Below the pieces are notes generated by a model. That model searched no databases. It saw nothing but the letters and a program-made list of their open reading frames with translations, and was not told the DNA's origin. The translations under genes and the position numbers were made by a program. DNA of 64,000 bases from Microbacterium sp. RU33B (GTDB lineage Bacteria; Actinomycetota; Actinomycetes; Actinomycetales; Microbacteriaceae): the NCBI RefSeq assembly GCF_900155915.1, contig NZ_FTPO01000001.1, forward strand, positions 124,001-188,000, given 5' to 3'. Shown piece after piece: positions 49,462-59,120 of this stretch (position 1 is its first letter; each line of letters starts with the position of its first letter).

Positions 49462-50394
49462 GTGGCCACCGCCACCCCCCTCACTTCACCCACACCGGCC
49501 AGGACCAGGCGTCGCGCGGTCACGCTGCGACGGCCCGCCGTCGGTGCGGCGTTTGTCTTGCCCGCCGCCGTCGTCGTCCTTCTTCTGTTCATCGTCCCCC
49601 TTTGCGTTCTGATCTTCATGTCGTTTCAGGACTGGCCGCTGCTGGGTTCGCCTGAGCCGAATGGACTGGACAACTACACAAGCATCCCTGACAACGAGCT
49701 CTTCATCGGCGCCATCGGATTCACGCTGCTGTACACCGTGCTGGCGACCGTCATCATCTTTCTCGTCTCGTTCTGCCTGGTCGCTGTCGCTGGAAGTCAG
49801 CGGCGCGGAGCAAAGTTCTACCGCACGACATTCTTTCTCCCTTACGTCGTCGGTACGGCGTCGGCTGGGCTCATCTGGTACTCAGCGGTCAACGATCAGA
49901 CCGGAATCGCCAATACCGTTCTGCAGGTCCTCGGTCTTTCGGACGGGCCGTGGGGATTCCTCAGCACGCCTGAGAAGGCGCTGTTCACCACTCTCACGCT
50001 CGTGGTGTGGAAGTTCATCGGTTTTCAAGTGATCGTGCTCGTGGTCGGACTTCAGTCCATTCCGGGGGAACTGTACGAGGCGGCACGGCTGGACGGAGCC
50101 AACACATGGCACCGGCTGCGCTACATCACCTTCCCATTCCTCAAGCCCACCCTCGCACTGCTTCTGATTCTGTCGGTCACGGGCTCACTCCTGAGCTTCG
50201 ACCAGTTCATGGTGCTCACCCGCGGCGGGCCTGACAACAGCACCATCACCATGGTGTACGCGCTGTACAACACCGCCTTCGTGTCGTTCGATCTGGGGCG
50301 CGCCGCTGCGCTGTCGGTCATCCTGCTGATCGCCCTCGTTCTGCTGAACGTGATCCAGCTGGCGGTTCTGCGAAAGAGAGGTTCCGATGACTGA
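49462..50394 (+). CDS. ABC sugar transporter permease (MalF type)
   Basis: 310 residues with about six membrane helices, first near residues 30-50 (AAFVLPAAVVVLLLFIVPL). The EAA loop is PGELYEAARLDGANTWHRLR. The GTG at 49462 is preceded by AAGGAG, which decides this start over an in-frame ATG at 49417. It overlaps the next permease by 8 bp and works with the lipoprotein upstream. Confidence 0.92.
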   Translation: MATATPLTSPTPARTRRRAVTLRRPAVGAAFVLPAAVVVLLLFIVPLCVLIFMSFQDWPLLGSPEPNGLDNYTSIPDNELFIGAIGFTLLYTVLATVIIFLVSFCLVAVAGSQRRGAKFYRTTFFLPYVVGTASAGLIWYSAVNDQTGIANTVLQVLGLSDGPWGFLSTPEKALFTTLTLVVWKFIGFQVIVLVVGLQSIPGELYEAARLDGANTWHRLRYITFPFLKPTLALLLILSVTGSLLSFDQFMVLTRGGPDNSTITMVYALYNTAFVSFDLGRAAALSVILLIALVLLNVIQLAVLRKRGSDD

Positions 50395-51307
50395 CACCGT
50401 CGCAAAGCCATCCACCCGGCGAGGTTCGAAAGCGTCCACACCTTCCCGAGTGATCCCCGCCGCCGTGCGTGTTCGGCGTGGGGTGGCAACGACCGCATTC
50501 CACGGAGTCGCCATTGCTCTGGCAGGCATCTTCCTCGCGCCGTTGCTGCTGGCGCTGGTGAACTCCTTCAAGTCTCCTGAGGAAGCCAACCGGCAGCCCC
50601 CCACCTTCATCCCGGAGTCGTTCTCACTCGGCAACTATGAGAAGCTCGCGACATTCGGGGAAGGCCTCGGCGTCTACTTGTGGAACAGTGTGGCGCTGTC
50701 GCTGGTCTCCGTGCTGGGCACAGTCGTCATCACGGTTCTGGCCGGCTACGGATTCGCGCGGTTCAACTTCCCAGGCAAGAACATTCTGTTCGTCTCCACG
50801 CTGGCCATCCTGATGGTGCCGTACGCGACGATCCTCCTACCGCTGTACTTGGTGATGGGATGGATGGGGCTGCAGAACAGCATCTTCGGTCTTGCCCTGG
50901 TGCTGATCATGTTCCAACTCCCGTTCAGCATCTTCCTGATGCGCAACTCGTTCGAGTCCATCCCGCGAGAACTCGAAGAGGCCGCCCTCGTCGACGGCGC
51001 CGGGCCCGTCAAGGCGTTGCGATACATCTCACTTCCTCTCGTCGCACCCGCTGTTGCGACCGTCGCCCTGTTCGCCTTCATCGCTTCATGGAACGAGTTT
51101 CTGGCACCACTGATCTTTCTCAATTCGGGCGACCAGTACACATTGCCGATCATGCTTGTGAACATTCGCTCCAACGCCTACGGGGTGGTGGACTACGGCG
51201 CCATGCAGGCCGGCATCGTGATCGCCATCGTTCCCACTCTGATCGTCTACCTCCTGTTGCAGCGCTACTACGTGGCGGGACTGACCAATGGGGCGCTCCG
51301 TGGCTGA
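50387..51307 (+). CDS. ABC sugar transporter permease (MalG type)
   Basis: 306 residues, about six membrane helices. The EAA-loop motif is PRELEEAALVDGAGPVKALR, followed by a YISLPLVAP segment. It overlaps the previous permease by 8 bp and the next glycosidase gene by about 8-20 bp depending on start. No ATPase is encoded nearby, as with the other importer. Confidence 0.92.
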   Translation: MTDTVAKPSTRRGSKASTPSRVIPAAVRVRRGVATTAFHGVAIALAGIFLAPLLLALVNSFKSPEEANRQPPTFIPESFSLGNYEKLATFGEGLGVYLWNSVALSLVSVLGTVVITVLAGYGFARFNFPGKNILFVSTLAILMVPYATILLPLYLVMGWMGLQNSIFGLALVLIMFQLPFSIFLMRNSFESIPRELEEAALVDGAGPVKALRYISLPLVAPAVATVALFAFIASWNEFLAPLIFLNSGDQYTLPIMLVNIRSNAYGVVDYGAMQAGIVIAIVPTLIVYLLLQRYYVAGLTNGALRG

Positions 51308-53324
51308 GACCGCGACAAGTCACCCCCCGCTCGACGAAAGAACGCCCGTGACAGACATCGACGCGCCCATCCACCCCACGGCGGGCCGGCTTCGGCCCAT
51401 CGGAGTCGGGGATGCTGACCTCACATCGGGCCCCTGGGCGAAGTGGCAGCAGGACAACGCCGCCATCACCTTCCCTCATGCGCGAGCCTGGCTCGAACGC
51501 GACGGCGCGGTGGACAACTTTCGGAGGCTGCTACCCGATCACGGCGTCGACTCCCCCCGGCAGGGGATGTGGTTCAGCGACTCCGACGTGTACAAGGTCC
51601 TGGAGGGTGCGGCTTGGGAGATGGCCCGGGTTGGGGCCAGCTCCGACCCCGTGATGCGCACCGTCGTCGATGACCTGATCTCCCTCATCGGATCCGTTCA
51701 GGAGGAAGACGGATACATCAACACCAATGTGCAAGCCGGTCTTGCCAGACGTTGGACCAACCTGCAGTCCAGCCACGAAATGTACTGCATCGGCCACCTG
51801 ATCCAGGCAGCCGTCGCCCACTACCGCGCGAGCGGCAGCGACGATCTCCTGAGTGTCGCCACCCGCGCCGCTGACCGCCTCGTGGCGGATTTCGGCCAGC
51901 GCCGGCGGCGTGAAAGCGACGGTCATCAGCAGATCGAGATGGCGATGGTCGAGCTGTACCGGGTCACTGGAACGACCGCCTACCTCGACCTCGCGAAGCA
52001 GTTCATCGACGACCGCGGCAGCGACGTCTTCACCCCGACTCCCGCATGGCCCGTCGACCGCGTGTACCTCCAGGACGACGTCCCGCTCCGAGACCGGGAC
52101 CGTATCGCCGGTCACGCGGTCCGCGCGCTGTACTACCTCTCCGGGGCAACCGACGTCGCCGTCGAGACTGACGACAGCGAACTGCTCGACGCCGTGCGAC
52201 GCATCGCCGACGACATCGCGCGGACGCAGATGTACGTGACTGGCGCTCTCGGATCGCGGGCACACCAGGAGGAGCTCGGCGACGCACACGAACTTCCCCA
52301 AGACCTTGGCTACGGCGAGACGTGCGCCACCATCGGCCACATTGGGCTGAGCTGGCGCCTTCTGCTGGCTACCGGCGAACAGAAGTACGCGGACGTCATC
52401 GAGCGTGGCCTGTACAACCTCCTCGCGGCATCGACCTCCGCAGATCGACGCGGTTTTTTCTACAGCAACCCCGGACACCGGCGGCGTGCCCTGCCCGCGG
52501 CGCCAGTCGACGGCAAGCCCGGGCGTGCCGATGCCCCTGGAACACGACCGGCATGGTTCTGGTGCGCGTGCTGTCCACCCAACATCCTTCGCACCATCGC
52601 TTCCCTTGGCGCTTATGCGCTCACAAGCGACGATGACGGGGTGCAGCTGCACCAGTTCTTCCCGGGGCGGTACCGCGCGCAGACGAAAGCCGGTCGGATC
52701 ACGGTGGACGTGGAGACGATCTACCCCGCGGACGGGCGTGTGACGGTGATCGTTCGCGACTGTCCCGATGATGTCTGGCGTCTGTCCATTCGCCGGCCCG
52801 GATGGGCAGAGCACGTACATGTCGCCGTCGTCGACGAGGCCGAAGCGGCGCTCCAGGATGCGCACATCGACACTGACGGTGTCATCTCTGTGCGGCGAGA
52901 GTGGAAACCCGGAGACCGGGTTCACATCGACATTCCCGTCACACCACGGTGGACGGTGGGGCACCCTGCGGCTGACGCCGTGCGCGGCACCGTCGTCCTC
53001 GAACGAGGTCCGGTCGTATACGCGCTCGAGAGCCACGACCAGGAAGCGGGAGTCGACCTCGAGACCGTCGAAGTGGACACTTCGTCCACAGTCCGAGAAA
53101 CCCCTGTCGAGATCGCCGGTGAGCGGACTCTCGCCCTTGCCGTCGACGGACGCGTCATCGATGATTCCTTGTGGGTCGAGTCCGGCTGGGTCCCACTGGC
53201 GGCTGTCTCAGGTGAGGGCGTCGCGTCGACGGCGACGATGCTGACGTTCATCCCTTACGCCCTGTGGGCAAATCGCGGGCCATCACAGATGCGCGTACAC
53301 GTGCCCAGGGCATCACGCCACTGA
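51300..53324 (+). CDS. GH127 beta-L-arabinofuranosidase-like (DUF1680) protein
   Basis: 674 residues, (alpha/alpha)6 barrel plus beta domains, cytosolic. The metal and nucleophile cysteines lie in WCACCPPNILRT, as in HypBA1, where Zn is held by Cys residues and one acts as nucleophile. The N-terminal family motif is IGVGDADLTSGPWAKWQQDN. Substrates of the family are beta-L-arabinofuranosides of hydroxyproline-rich glycoproteins and some other pentosides. Start uncertain: ATG at 51288, GTG at 51300 (chosen) or GTG at 51348. It follows the importer, so it probably processes imported oligosaccharides. Confidence 0.85.
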   Translation: MAETATSHPPLDERTPVTDIDAPIHPTAGRLRPIGVGDADLTSGPWAKWQQDNAAITFPHARAWLERDGAVDNFRRLLPDHGVDSPRQGMWFSDSDVYKVLEGAAWEMARVGASSDPVMRTVVDDLISLIGSVQEEDGYINTNVQAGLARRWTNLQSSHEMYCIGHLIQAAVAHYRASGSDDLLSVATRAADRLVADFGQRRRRESDGHQQIEMAMVELYRVTGTTAYLDLAKQFIDDRGSDVFTPTPAWPVDRVYLQDDVPLRDRDRIAGHAVRALYYLSGATDVAVETDDSELLDAVRRIADDIARTQMYVTGALGSRAHQEELGDAHELPQDLGYGETCATIGHIGLSWRLLLATGEQKYADVIERGLYNLLAASTSADRRGFFYSNPGHRRRALPAAPVDGKPGRADAPGTRPAWFWCACCPPNILRTIASLGAYALTSDDDGVQLHQFFPGRYRAQTKAGRITVDVETIYPADGRVTVIVRDCPDDVWRLSIRRPGWAEHVHVAVVDEAEAALQDAHIDTDGVISVRREWKPGDRVHIDIPVTPRWTVGHPAADAVRGTVVLERGPVVYALESHDQEAGVDLETVEVDTSSTVRETPVEIAGERTLALAVDGRVIDDSLWVESGWVPLAAVSGEGVASTATMLTFIPYALWANRGPSQMRVHVPRASRH

Positions 53325-53427
53325 CCCCGAATCTCACCACCAAACGCCTTCCCGTGACGCCGATCTCACGAAGGCCAACATCCCCGCGCACGCTGACACG
53401 CAGCATCACGGCAGGAGCAGTCAAGTA

Positions 53428-55662
53428 ATGAAGTTCACCGACGGGTTCTGGCAGCTGCGTCCCGGCGTCACGGCGCTGTACGCGCAGGAGGCCTACGACA
53501 TCTGGCGGACCGAGGACAGCCCCGACGGCCCCGGCCTGGTCGTCACCGCGCCCACGAGCGTGATCACCAAGCGCGGCGACACCCTCAACCGCGCCGTGCT
53601 GACGACGACCGTGTCCTCGCCGATGGAGGGCGTCGTCCGCGTGCGCATCGCCCATCACGAGGGCGCGCGCCGGCACGACGGCTTCGATCTGCCCGGCGCC
53701 GTCGAAGGGGGAGTCGGTGCGGCATCCGTCACGGGAGGCGGGGTCCTCACGACCGGACCCCTCACCGTGCGCGTGTCGGCCGGAACCCCGTGGGACCTCT
53801 CCTTCGAGGTCGACGGCCGCCGCGTGACCGGCAGCGGTCCGCGCGCGCAGGGGTACCTGCAGCTGGCCGGCGACGCGCAGGTGGATCCGGGCATCGTCGA
53901 CAACGCTCGCGCGGGCTCGGCGGCGCCGCGTCCGCGCACGTTCGTCCACGAGCAGCTCGACCTCGGCGTAGGCGAGCTGATCTACGGGCTGGGGGAACGC
54001 TTCGGTCCTCTGGTCAAGAACGGCCAGACCGTCGACATCTGGAACGCGGACGGGGGGACCTCGAGCGAGCAGGCCTACAAGAACGTGCCGTTCCACCTGT
54101 CCAACCGCGGGTACGGCGTGCTCGTCAACGACCCCGGGCACGTCTCGTACGAAATCGGCACCGAAGCCGTCGAGCGCGTGCAGTTCTCCGTGGCGGGGGA
54201 GGTCCTGGAGTACTTCGTCTTCGCCGGGCCGACGCCCAAGCAGGTCATCGAGCGGTACACGGCGCTCACGGGACGCCCTCCGGTCGTCCCGGCGTGGTCG
54301 TACGGGCTGTGGCTGTCGACGTCGTTCACGACCGATTACGACGAGCAGACCGTGACGTCGTTCATCGACGAGATGGCGGCGCGTGAGCTGCCCGTCTCGG
54401 TCTTCCACTTCGACTGCTTCTGGATGCGCGAGTTCAACTGGTGCGACTTCGAGTGGGATCCGCGCACGTTCCCCGACCCCCACGGCATGCTGGCGCGCCT
54501 GCACGAGAAGGATCTCCGCGTCTGCGTGTGGGTCAACCCCTACATCGCCCAGCGCTCGCCGCTGTTCCGCGAGGCCGCCGACCGCGGCTTCCTCGTGCGC
54601 CGTCCCGACGGCTCGGTGTGGCAGTGGGATCTGTGGCAGGCGGGTATGGGGCTCGTCGATTTCACGAATCCGGATGCCACGGCCTGGTACCAGTCGCACC
54701 TGCGACGACTGGTGGCGCAGGGCGTCGACTGCTTCAAGACCGACTTCGGCGAGAGGATCCCGCTCGACGTCGAGTACTCCGACGGATCGGATCCGTCCCG
54801 CATGCACAACCGCTACACCCAGCTCTACAACAAGGCCGTCCACGACGTGCTCGTCCAGGAGCGGGGTGCGGGCGACGCCGTGCTGTTCGCGCGCTCGGCC
54901 ACCGCCGGCGGCCAGACGATGCCGGTGCACTGGGGCGGCGATTCGACGTCGACGTTCGTGTCGATGGCCGAGACGCTGCGAGGAGGGCTTTCGCTCGCGC
55001 TGAGCGGCTTCGCGTTCTGGAGCCACGACATCGGCGGCTTCGAGGGGACACCGGATGCCGGCGTCTACAAGCGCTGGACCGCCTTCGGCCTCCTCGGGTC
55101 GCACTCGCGGTTCCACGGGTCGCAGTCCTACCGGGTGCCGTGGATGTTCGACGACGAGGCCGTCGAGGTGACGCGGATCTTCACCCACCTCAAGATGCGC
55201 CTGATGCCTTACCTGCACCAGGTCGGTCTGGATGCGGCGGCCACCGGCATCCCGCTCATGCGGCCCATGCCGCTGGAGTTCCCCGACGATCCTGCGGCGG
55301 CCTATCTGGACAGGCAGTACATGCTGGGCTCGGAGCTCCTGGTGGCACCCGTGTTCACGGAGTCCGGCGAGGTCGACTTCTACTTGCCCGCGGGCACCTG
55401 GACCTCGCTCCTGACGGGCGACACCGTCGAGGGCGGCCGGTGGTTGCGCGAGACGCACGGATACCTATCGCTGCCCCTCTATGCGCGACCGGGAGCGGTG
55501 ATACCGTGGGGTGCTCGAGTTGACCGACCCGACTACGACTACTTGCAGGGTCTCACCATCCGGGTCTTTCCCGGCGGCACGGGATCGAGAGGTGTCACGG
55601 TGACCGCTCCAGACGGGATCGCACAGACATTCACCGTGGATCTCGGTCAGCCTACCGAGTGA
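53428..55662 (+). CDS. GH31 alpha-xylosidase (YicI-like)
   Basis: 744 residues. The catalytic nucleophile is Asp439 in FKTDFGERIP, and the acid/base is Asp505 in HWGGDSTSTF. The 66-residue spacing equals that in Escherichia coli YicI (Asp416/Asp482), and the GERIP motif is diagnostic for alpha-xylosidases rather than alpha-glucosidases. N-terminal beta-sandwich, TIM barrel, and two C-terminal beta domains in order. It likely frees xylose from xyloglucan oligosaccharides imported by the adjacent ABC system. A 103-bp gap precedes it, in which only GGCAGGAG near 53411-53418 was recognised. Confidence 0.9.
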   Translation: MKFTDGFWQLRPGVTALYAQEAYDIWRTEDSPDGPGLVVTAPTSVITKRGDTLNRAVLTTTVSSPMEGVVRVRIAHHEGARRHDGFDLPGAVEGGVGAASVTGGGVLTTGPLTVRVSAGTPWDLSFEVDGRRVTGSGPRAQGYLQLAGDAQVDPGIVDNARAGSAAPRPRTFVHEQLDLGVGELIYGLGERFGPLVKNGQTVDIWNADGGTSSEQAYKNVPFHLSNRGYGVLVNDPGHVSYEIGTEAVERVQFSVAGEVLEYFVFAGPTPKQVIERYTALTGRPPVVPAWSYGLWLSTSFTTDYDEQTVTSFIDEMAARELPVSVFHFDCFWMREFNWCDFEWDPRTFPDPHGMLARLHEKDLRVCVWVNPYIAQRSPLFREAADRGFLVRRPDGSVWQWDLWQAGMGLVDFTNPDATAWYQSHLRRLVAQGVDCFKTDFGERIPLDVEYSDGSDPSRMHNRYTQLYNKAVHDVLVQERGAGDAVLFARSATAGGQTMPVHWGGDSTSTFVSMAETLRGGLSLALSGFAFWSHDIGGFEGTPDAGVYKRWTAFGLLGSHSRFHGSQSYRVPWMFDDEAVEVTRIFTHLKMRLMPYLHQVGLDAAATGIPLMRPMPLEFPDDPAAAYLDRQYMLGSELLVAPVFTESGEVDFYLPAGTWTSLLTGDTVEGGRWLRETHGYLSLPLYARPGAVIPWGARVDRPDYDYLQGLTIRVFPGGTGSRGVTVTAPDGIAQTFTVDLGQPTE

Positions 55663-55696
55663 CGCATGGCCGAGACGACCTCTGGGAGCGCTTCTG

Positions 55697-56305
55697 ATGT
55701 CCGATCCGCCGGCATCCGACCACCCGCCGACGTGGAAGTTCGACTACCCGATCTTCCATGCGGAGTCGCGGGCGCAGTGGCGGGAGTGGCTCGAGCAGAA
55801 CCACGCGACGACGCGGGGCGTGTGGCTGTGCTCGTGGCGCGGCCCTGCGGGAGGCCCGCGCTGTCCGTATCCGGATGCCGTGGAGGAGGCCATCTGCTTC
55901 GGATGGATCGACTCCACCGCCACCGTCCTCGATGAGGAGCGCGGTCTGCAGCTCTACACGCCGCGTCGGGCGAAGAGCCCGTGGACCCGCTTGAATCGCC
56001 GGCGCGCCGCCGACATGGAGGAGCGCGGACTGATGACGGATGCCGGTCGCCGCGTCATCGCCGCCGCGACCGCCAACGGCTGGTGGACGATCGCCGATCC
56101 CGTCGAAGACCTGGAGGAGCCGGCCGAGCTGGCGGCGGCGCTGGACAGCGATCCCGACGCCCGGCGTGCGTGGGACGCCTTCCCGCCGAGCGCCCGCAAG
56201 CAGATGCTGTGGTGGGTCGTCAGCGCCGCGCGCGACGCGACGCGCGCGGACCGCATCGCGCGCATCGTGGCCGACGCGGCGGAGGGCCGGCGCGCGCAGG
56301 GCTGA
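55697..56305 (+). CDS. YdeI/OmpD-associated family protein
   Basis: 202 residues. Family features are ICFGWIDSTATVLDEERGLQ, YTPRRAKSPWTRLNRRR and the C-terminal RKQMLWWVVSAARDATRADR segment. Members are widespread in actinobacteria and bear YdeI-like names, but their biochemical role is not established; some protect against cationic peptides. No signal peptide. This gene marks the change from glycoside catabolism to general functions. Confidence 0.8.
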   Translation: MSDPPASDHPPTWKFDYPIFHAESRAQWREWLEQNHATTRGVWLCSWRGPAGGPRCPYPDAVEEAICFGWIDSTATVLDEERGLQLYTPRRAKSPWTRLNRRRAADMEERGLMTDAGRRVIAAATANGWWTIADPVEDLEEPAELAAALDSDPDARRAWDAFPPSARKQMLWWVVSAARDATRADRIARIVADAAEGRRAQG

Positions 56306-56372
56306 CAGTAGTGCCTCCGGCCGCGAAGAACCACCTGTTCTCCTGCCGCTCTCCGCCCCCTAAGGTGAGCCC

Positions 56373-57851
56373 ATGGCCACGCCAGCGGCACCACCCCAGG
56401 TTCAGCACAGCGAGCTCAAGCGATCCATCACCGGGCGCCAGCTCTACTTCTACGTCGTGGGCGACGTGCTCGGGTCGGGCATCTACGTCCTCGTCGGCCT
56501 GGTCGCGGCGGCGGTGGGCGGCGCGTTCTGGATGGCGTTCCTCGTCGGCGTCGCGATCGCCACGATCACCGGTCTCGCGTACGCCGAGCTCGTGACGAAG
56601 TATCCGCAGGCCGCGGGGGCGTCCCTGTACGTCAACAAGGCCTTCCGCAGCCCGATCCTCACGTTCTTCATCACGATCTGCATGCTGTCGGCAAACATGG
56701 CGGCGGTGGGCTCTCTCGCGTCGGGCTTCGTCCGCTACTTCAGCGGACTGGTGGGCCTCCCCGAAGACGCGATCTGGGCGGGCACCGGAATCGCTCTCGC
56801 CTTCGTGGCGATCATCACGATCGTCAACCTCATCGGCATCACCGAGTCGGTCGTCGCGAACGTCGTCATGACGTTCATCGAGATCAGCGGCCTGATCATC
56901 GTGATCATCATCGGCGTGATCGCCCTGGTCGAGGGAGTGGGCGACCCGGCGGTGCTCCTCCAGTTCAACGTCGAGGGCGGGGCGGGATCGGCGGCGCTCG
57001 CCGTGCTGGCAGGCGTCTCGCTGGCGTTCTTCGCCATGACCGGCTTCGAGAACGCCGCGAACGTGGCCGAGGAGACGATCAATCCCTCACGCGCGTTCCC
57101 CCGCGCGCTGATCGGCGGGATGATGACGGCGGGCGTCGTGTACGTGCTCGTCTCGATCGCGGCGGCCCTCGCGGTGCCCCTGTCGGAGCTCGCCGGCAAC
57201 ACGCTCCTCGAGGTCATCCGCGCCGACCTCTTCTTCATCCCGGCATCCATCATGCTCGTCGTGTTCGGCGTCATCGCCATGATCGCGATCAGCAACACGA
57301 CGCTGGTCACCGTGGTCGCCCAGTCCCGCATCCTGTACGGAATGGCGCGGGAGGATGTCGTACCCGCCGTGTTCGCGAAGGTGCACCCGGTGCGCAGGAG
57401 CCCCTACGTCGCACTGCTGTTCGGTGCCGGGGTGGTCGGAGCGCTCCTGGTGATCGGTGCCGCCATCCGCAGCAGCCAGTCCGCTCTTCCCGCCGACCAG
57501 CAGCTCGACATCGTCGATCGGCTGGCGACGATCACGGTGGTCTTCCTGCTCTTCATCTACGCCCTCGTGATCGTGTCGTGTCTGAAGCTGCGCGGAAAGG
57601 ACGAGACCGCCGAGACGTACCGGGCCAACACCCCGCTGCTGATCGTCGGCATCCTCGGCAACCTGGCGGTGCTCGCCTACACGCTGATCGACGACCCGGA
57701 GTCGCTGTGGTGGGTGGCGGGGCTGCTCGCCCTGGGCCTGGTGCTCTACCTCCTGGAGAGGTTCTTCGGCAAGAAGCGGCTGCGTCCGCCGGGCGTGGAG
57801 CCCTTCGAGTCGGGCGCGCTCGCCCAACCGGACCCCACGAAGGAAGGCTGA
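56373..57851 (+). CDS. APC-superfamily amino-acid permease
   Basis: 492 residues with about 12 membrane segments. The APC signature near the N-terminus is YFYVVGDVLGSGIYVLVGLV. The central helix FFAMTGFENAANVAEETINP is typical for substrate binding, followed by SRAFPRALI. AAGGTGAG precedes the ATG. A universal stress protein gene follows after 3 bp, a common pairing. The transported amino acid or amine is not evident. Confidence 0.9.
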   Translation: MATPAAPPQVQHSELKRSITGRQLYFYVVGDVLGSGIYVLVGLVAAAVGGAFWMAFLVGVAIATITGLAYAELVTKYPQAAGASLYVNKAFRSPILTFFITICMLSANMAAVGSLASGFVRYFSGLVGLPEDAIWAGTGIALAFVAIITIVNLIGITESVVANVVMTFIEISGLIIVIIIGVIALVEGVGDPAVLLQFNVEGGAGSAALAVLAGVSLAFFAMTGFENAANVAEETINPSRAFPRALIGGMMTAGVVYVLVSIAAALAVPLSELAGNTLLEVIRADLFFIPASIMLVVFGVIAMIAISNTTLVTVVAQSRILYGMAREDVVPAVFAKVHPVRRSPYVALLFGAGVVGALLVIGAAIRSSQSALPADQQLDIVDRLATITVVFLLFIYALVIVSCLKLRGKDETAETYRANTPLLIVGILGNLAVLAYTLIDDPESLWWVAGLLALGLVLYLLERFFGKKRLRPPGVEPFESGALAQPDPTKEG

Positions 57852-57854
57852 CCC

Positions 57855-58319
57855 ATGCACGTCATCGTGGCCACCGACGGTTCGCTCGCATCCCTCATCG
57901 GCGCACGCCAGTTCAAGTGGATCGCGGACTCCCGCGAGATCACCGACGTCACCGTGCTCGCCGTCGTCAGCCCGTACTCCGCCGCGCCCTTCGCCGACGA
58001 GATCGGTCCCGAACGCCCGCGAGGGCAGACCGAGCTGAGCTTCGGCGAGGAGGCCCGCTCCGCGGTCGACACGGTCGCCGCGGAGTTCGAGGGCTGGGGC
58101 CCGCGCATCCACACGCAGATCCGCAGCGGTTCGCCCGCACAGGAGATCATCCGCGCGGCCGAAGACCTCGACGCCGACCTCATCTCGATGGCTGCGGGCA
58201 GTCGCGGCCTGAGCCGCACGATCCTGCTCGGCAGCACGGCGTCGCGTGTGCAGCACTCCGCACCGTGCCCAGTGCTGGTGTGCCGACCGACGCCGAAGAG
58301 CGAGCGCGTCACGAGCTGA
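57855..58319 (+). CDS. Universal stress protein (UspA family)
   Basis: 154 residues. Starts MHVIVATDGSLASL (the Asp of the ATP site) and ends with the ATP-binding G-2X-G-9X-G-(S/T) motif near AAGSRGLSRTILLGSTASRV. It follows the permease gene directly, suggesting regulation of the transporter by ATP or energy state. A single-domain Usp. Confidence 0.9.
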   Translation: MHVIVATDGSLASLIGARQFKWIADSREITDVTVLAVVSPYSAAPFADEIGPERPRGQTELSFGEEARSAVDTVAAEFEGWGPRIHTQIRSGSPAQEIIRAAEDLDADLISMAAGSRGLSRTILLGSTASRVQHSAPCPVLVCRPTPKSERVTS

Positions 58320-58363
58320 CCCCGATCCTCCGTCGCGCACACGCAACACACAGCCCCGCGGGG

Positions 58364-58437
58364 TATGCTGATCTCGATAGGCGGATTTCTCATCCGTCTC
58401 GCCCCGGCCGCGTGGTAACGGTCGGGGCTTCTTCTTT
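58364..58437 (+). ncRNA. Possible short sRNA with two hairpins and terminator
   Basis: In the 142-bp gap after the Usp gene, a TATGCT -10-like element lies at 58364-58369. It is followed by a small stem (GGCGGAT...ATCCGTC, 58380-58398) and a strong stem GCCCCGGCCG/CGGTCGGGGC (58401-58410/58419-58428) with a T-rich tail. A convincing -35 is missing. It may be only a terminator, but the layout would suit an RNA of about 60 nt. Confidence 0.3.
58401..58437 (+). terminator. Rho-independent terminator
   Basis: GCCCCGGCCG (58401-58410) pairs with CGGTCGGGGC (58419-58428), with one G-T pair, and is followed by TTCTTCTTT. It can end transcription from the permease/Usp operon and, as the stem is symmetrical, from the opposite ArfB-like gene that ends at 58462. 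Confidence 0.75.
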
Positions 58438-58461
58438 GCCCGGGCGACCGGGCGGGCGCGC

Positions 58462-58899
58462 TCAGTCGGTGGGGCGCTTGCGGAGTGTCTTGACCTCCGT
58501 GCGCTGCTGCTTGGCCTTCAGCCGCCGTTCCTTCGAGCCGCGTGTCGGGGCCGTCGGTCGACGGGGCGCCGCGGGCGGGCGGAGCGCCTCGGCGATGAGC
58601 GTCGCCAGGCGGGCGCGGGCGGCCTCCCGGTTGCGCAGCTGTGCGCGGTGCTCGGATGCCGCGATCGTCAGCACTCCGTCCACCAGGCGACCTTCGACCC
58701 GCTCGAGGATGCGGGCGCGCTGGGGAGGGGTCAGCGCAGGGGAGCGCGCGACATCCCACAGCAGCTCGACGCGGGAGTCGGCCGTGTTGACACCCTGACC
58801 GCCGGGACCGGACGAGCGCGAGAACCGCCACGACAACTCCGATTCGGGAATCGTGAGCCGTGCCGTGACCCGCAGTCCGGGGCGGTGAGGGGCAGCCAT
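58462..58899 (-). CDS. arfB: ArfB-like alternative ribosome-rescue hydrolase
   Basis: 145 residues. The GGQ motif in SRSSGPGGQGVNTADSRVEL is the peptidyl-tRNA hydrolysis signature of class I release factors. Absence of codon-recognition domains and a basic C-terminal tail (RGSKERRLKAKQQRTEVKTL) fit ArfB/YaeJ, whose tail enters the empty mRNA channel of stalled ribosomes. The ATG at 58899 gives the usual length; longer frames upstream have no family support. Confidence 0.88.
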   Translation of the reverse strand: MAAPHRPGLRVTARLTIPESELSWRFSRSSGPGGQGVNTADSRVELLWDVARSPALTPPQRARILERVEGRLVDGVLTIAASEHRAQLRNREAARARLATLIAEALRPPAAPRRPTAPTRGSKERRLKAKQQRTEVKTLRKRPTD

Positions 58900-58939
58900 G
58901 CCTCCATCATCCTGGCGCGGCCCCTGCGCGCGGGGAGGG

Positions 58940-59095
58940 TCAGGAGGTCGGAGAGCCGGTGGTCGCGTCCTCCGCGGCCTTCCTGGCCGCTTCGCCCTCC
59001 TCGGGCGATTCGGATCCGGCATCCGCGGCGGAGTCCGTCGTATCCGCGTCTGCGTCGTCGCGCGGCCGCTCGGCTGCGGCAGTGGTCTCGCTCAT
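58940..59095 (-). CDS. Small acidic low-complexity protein
   Basis: 51 residues starting MSETTAAAERPRDDADADT. It is rich in Asp, Glu, Ala and Ser, with no hydrophobic core, so probably intrinsically disordered. AAAGGA stands at normal distance before the ATG at 59095, supporting real translation. It is the first of four comparable mini-genes within 900 bp. Function unknown. Confidence 0.6.
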   Translation of the reverse strand: MSETTAAAERPRDDADADTTDSAADAGSESPEEGEAARKAAEDATTGSPTS

Positions 59096-59120
59096 GGCGT
59101 TCGTCCTTTCGCTCCGGCGA

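Noticed and set aside
53248-55458. 736-codon open frame on the minus strand opposite the GH31 gene
   Set aside because: High-GC antisense shadow. The plus strand encodes a full GH31 with correct catalytic residues, while the minus-strand product is Arg/Gly/Glu/Val-rich without motifs.
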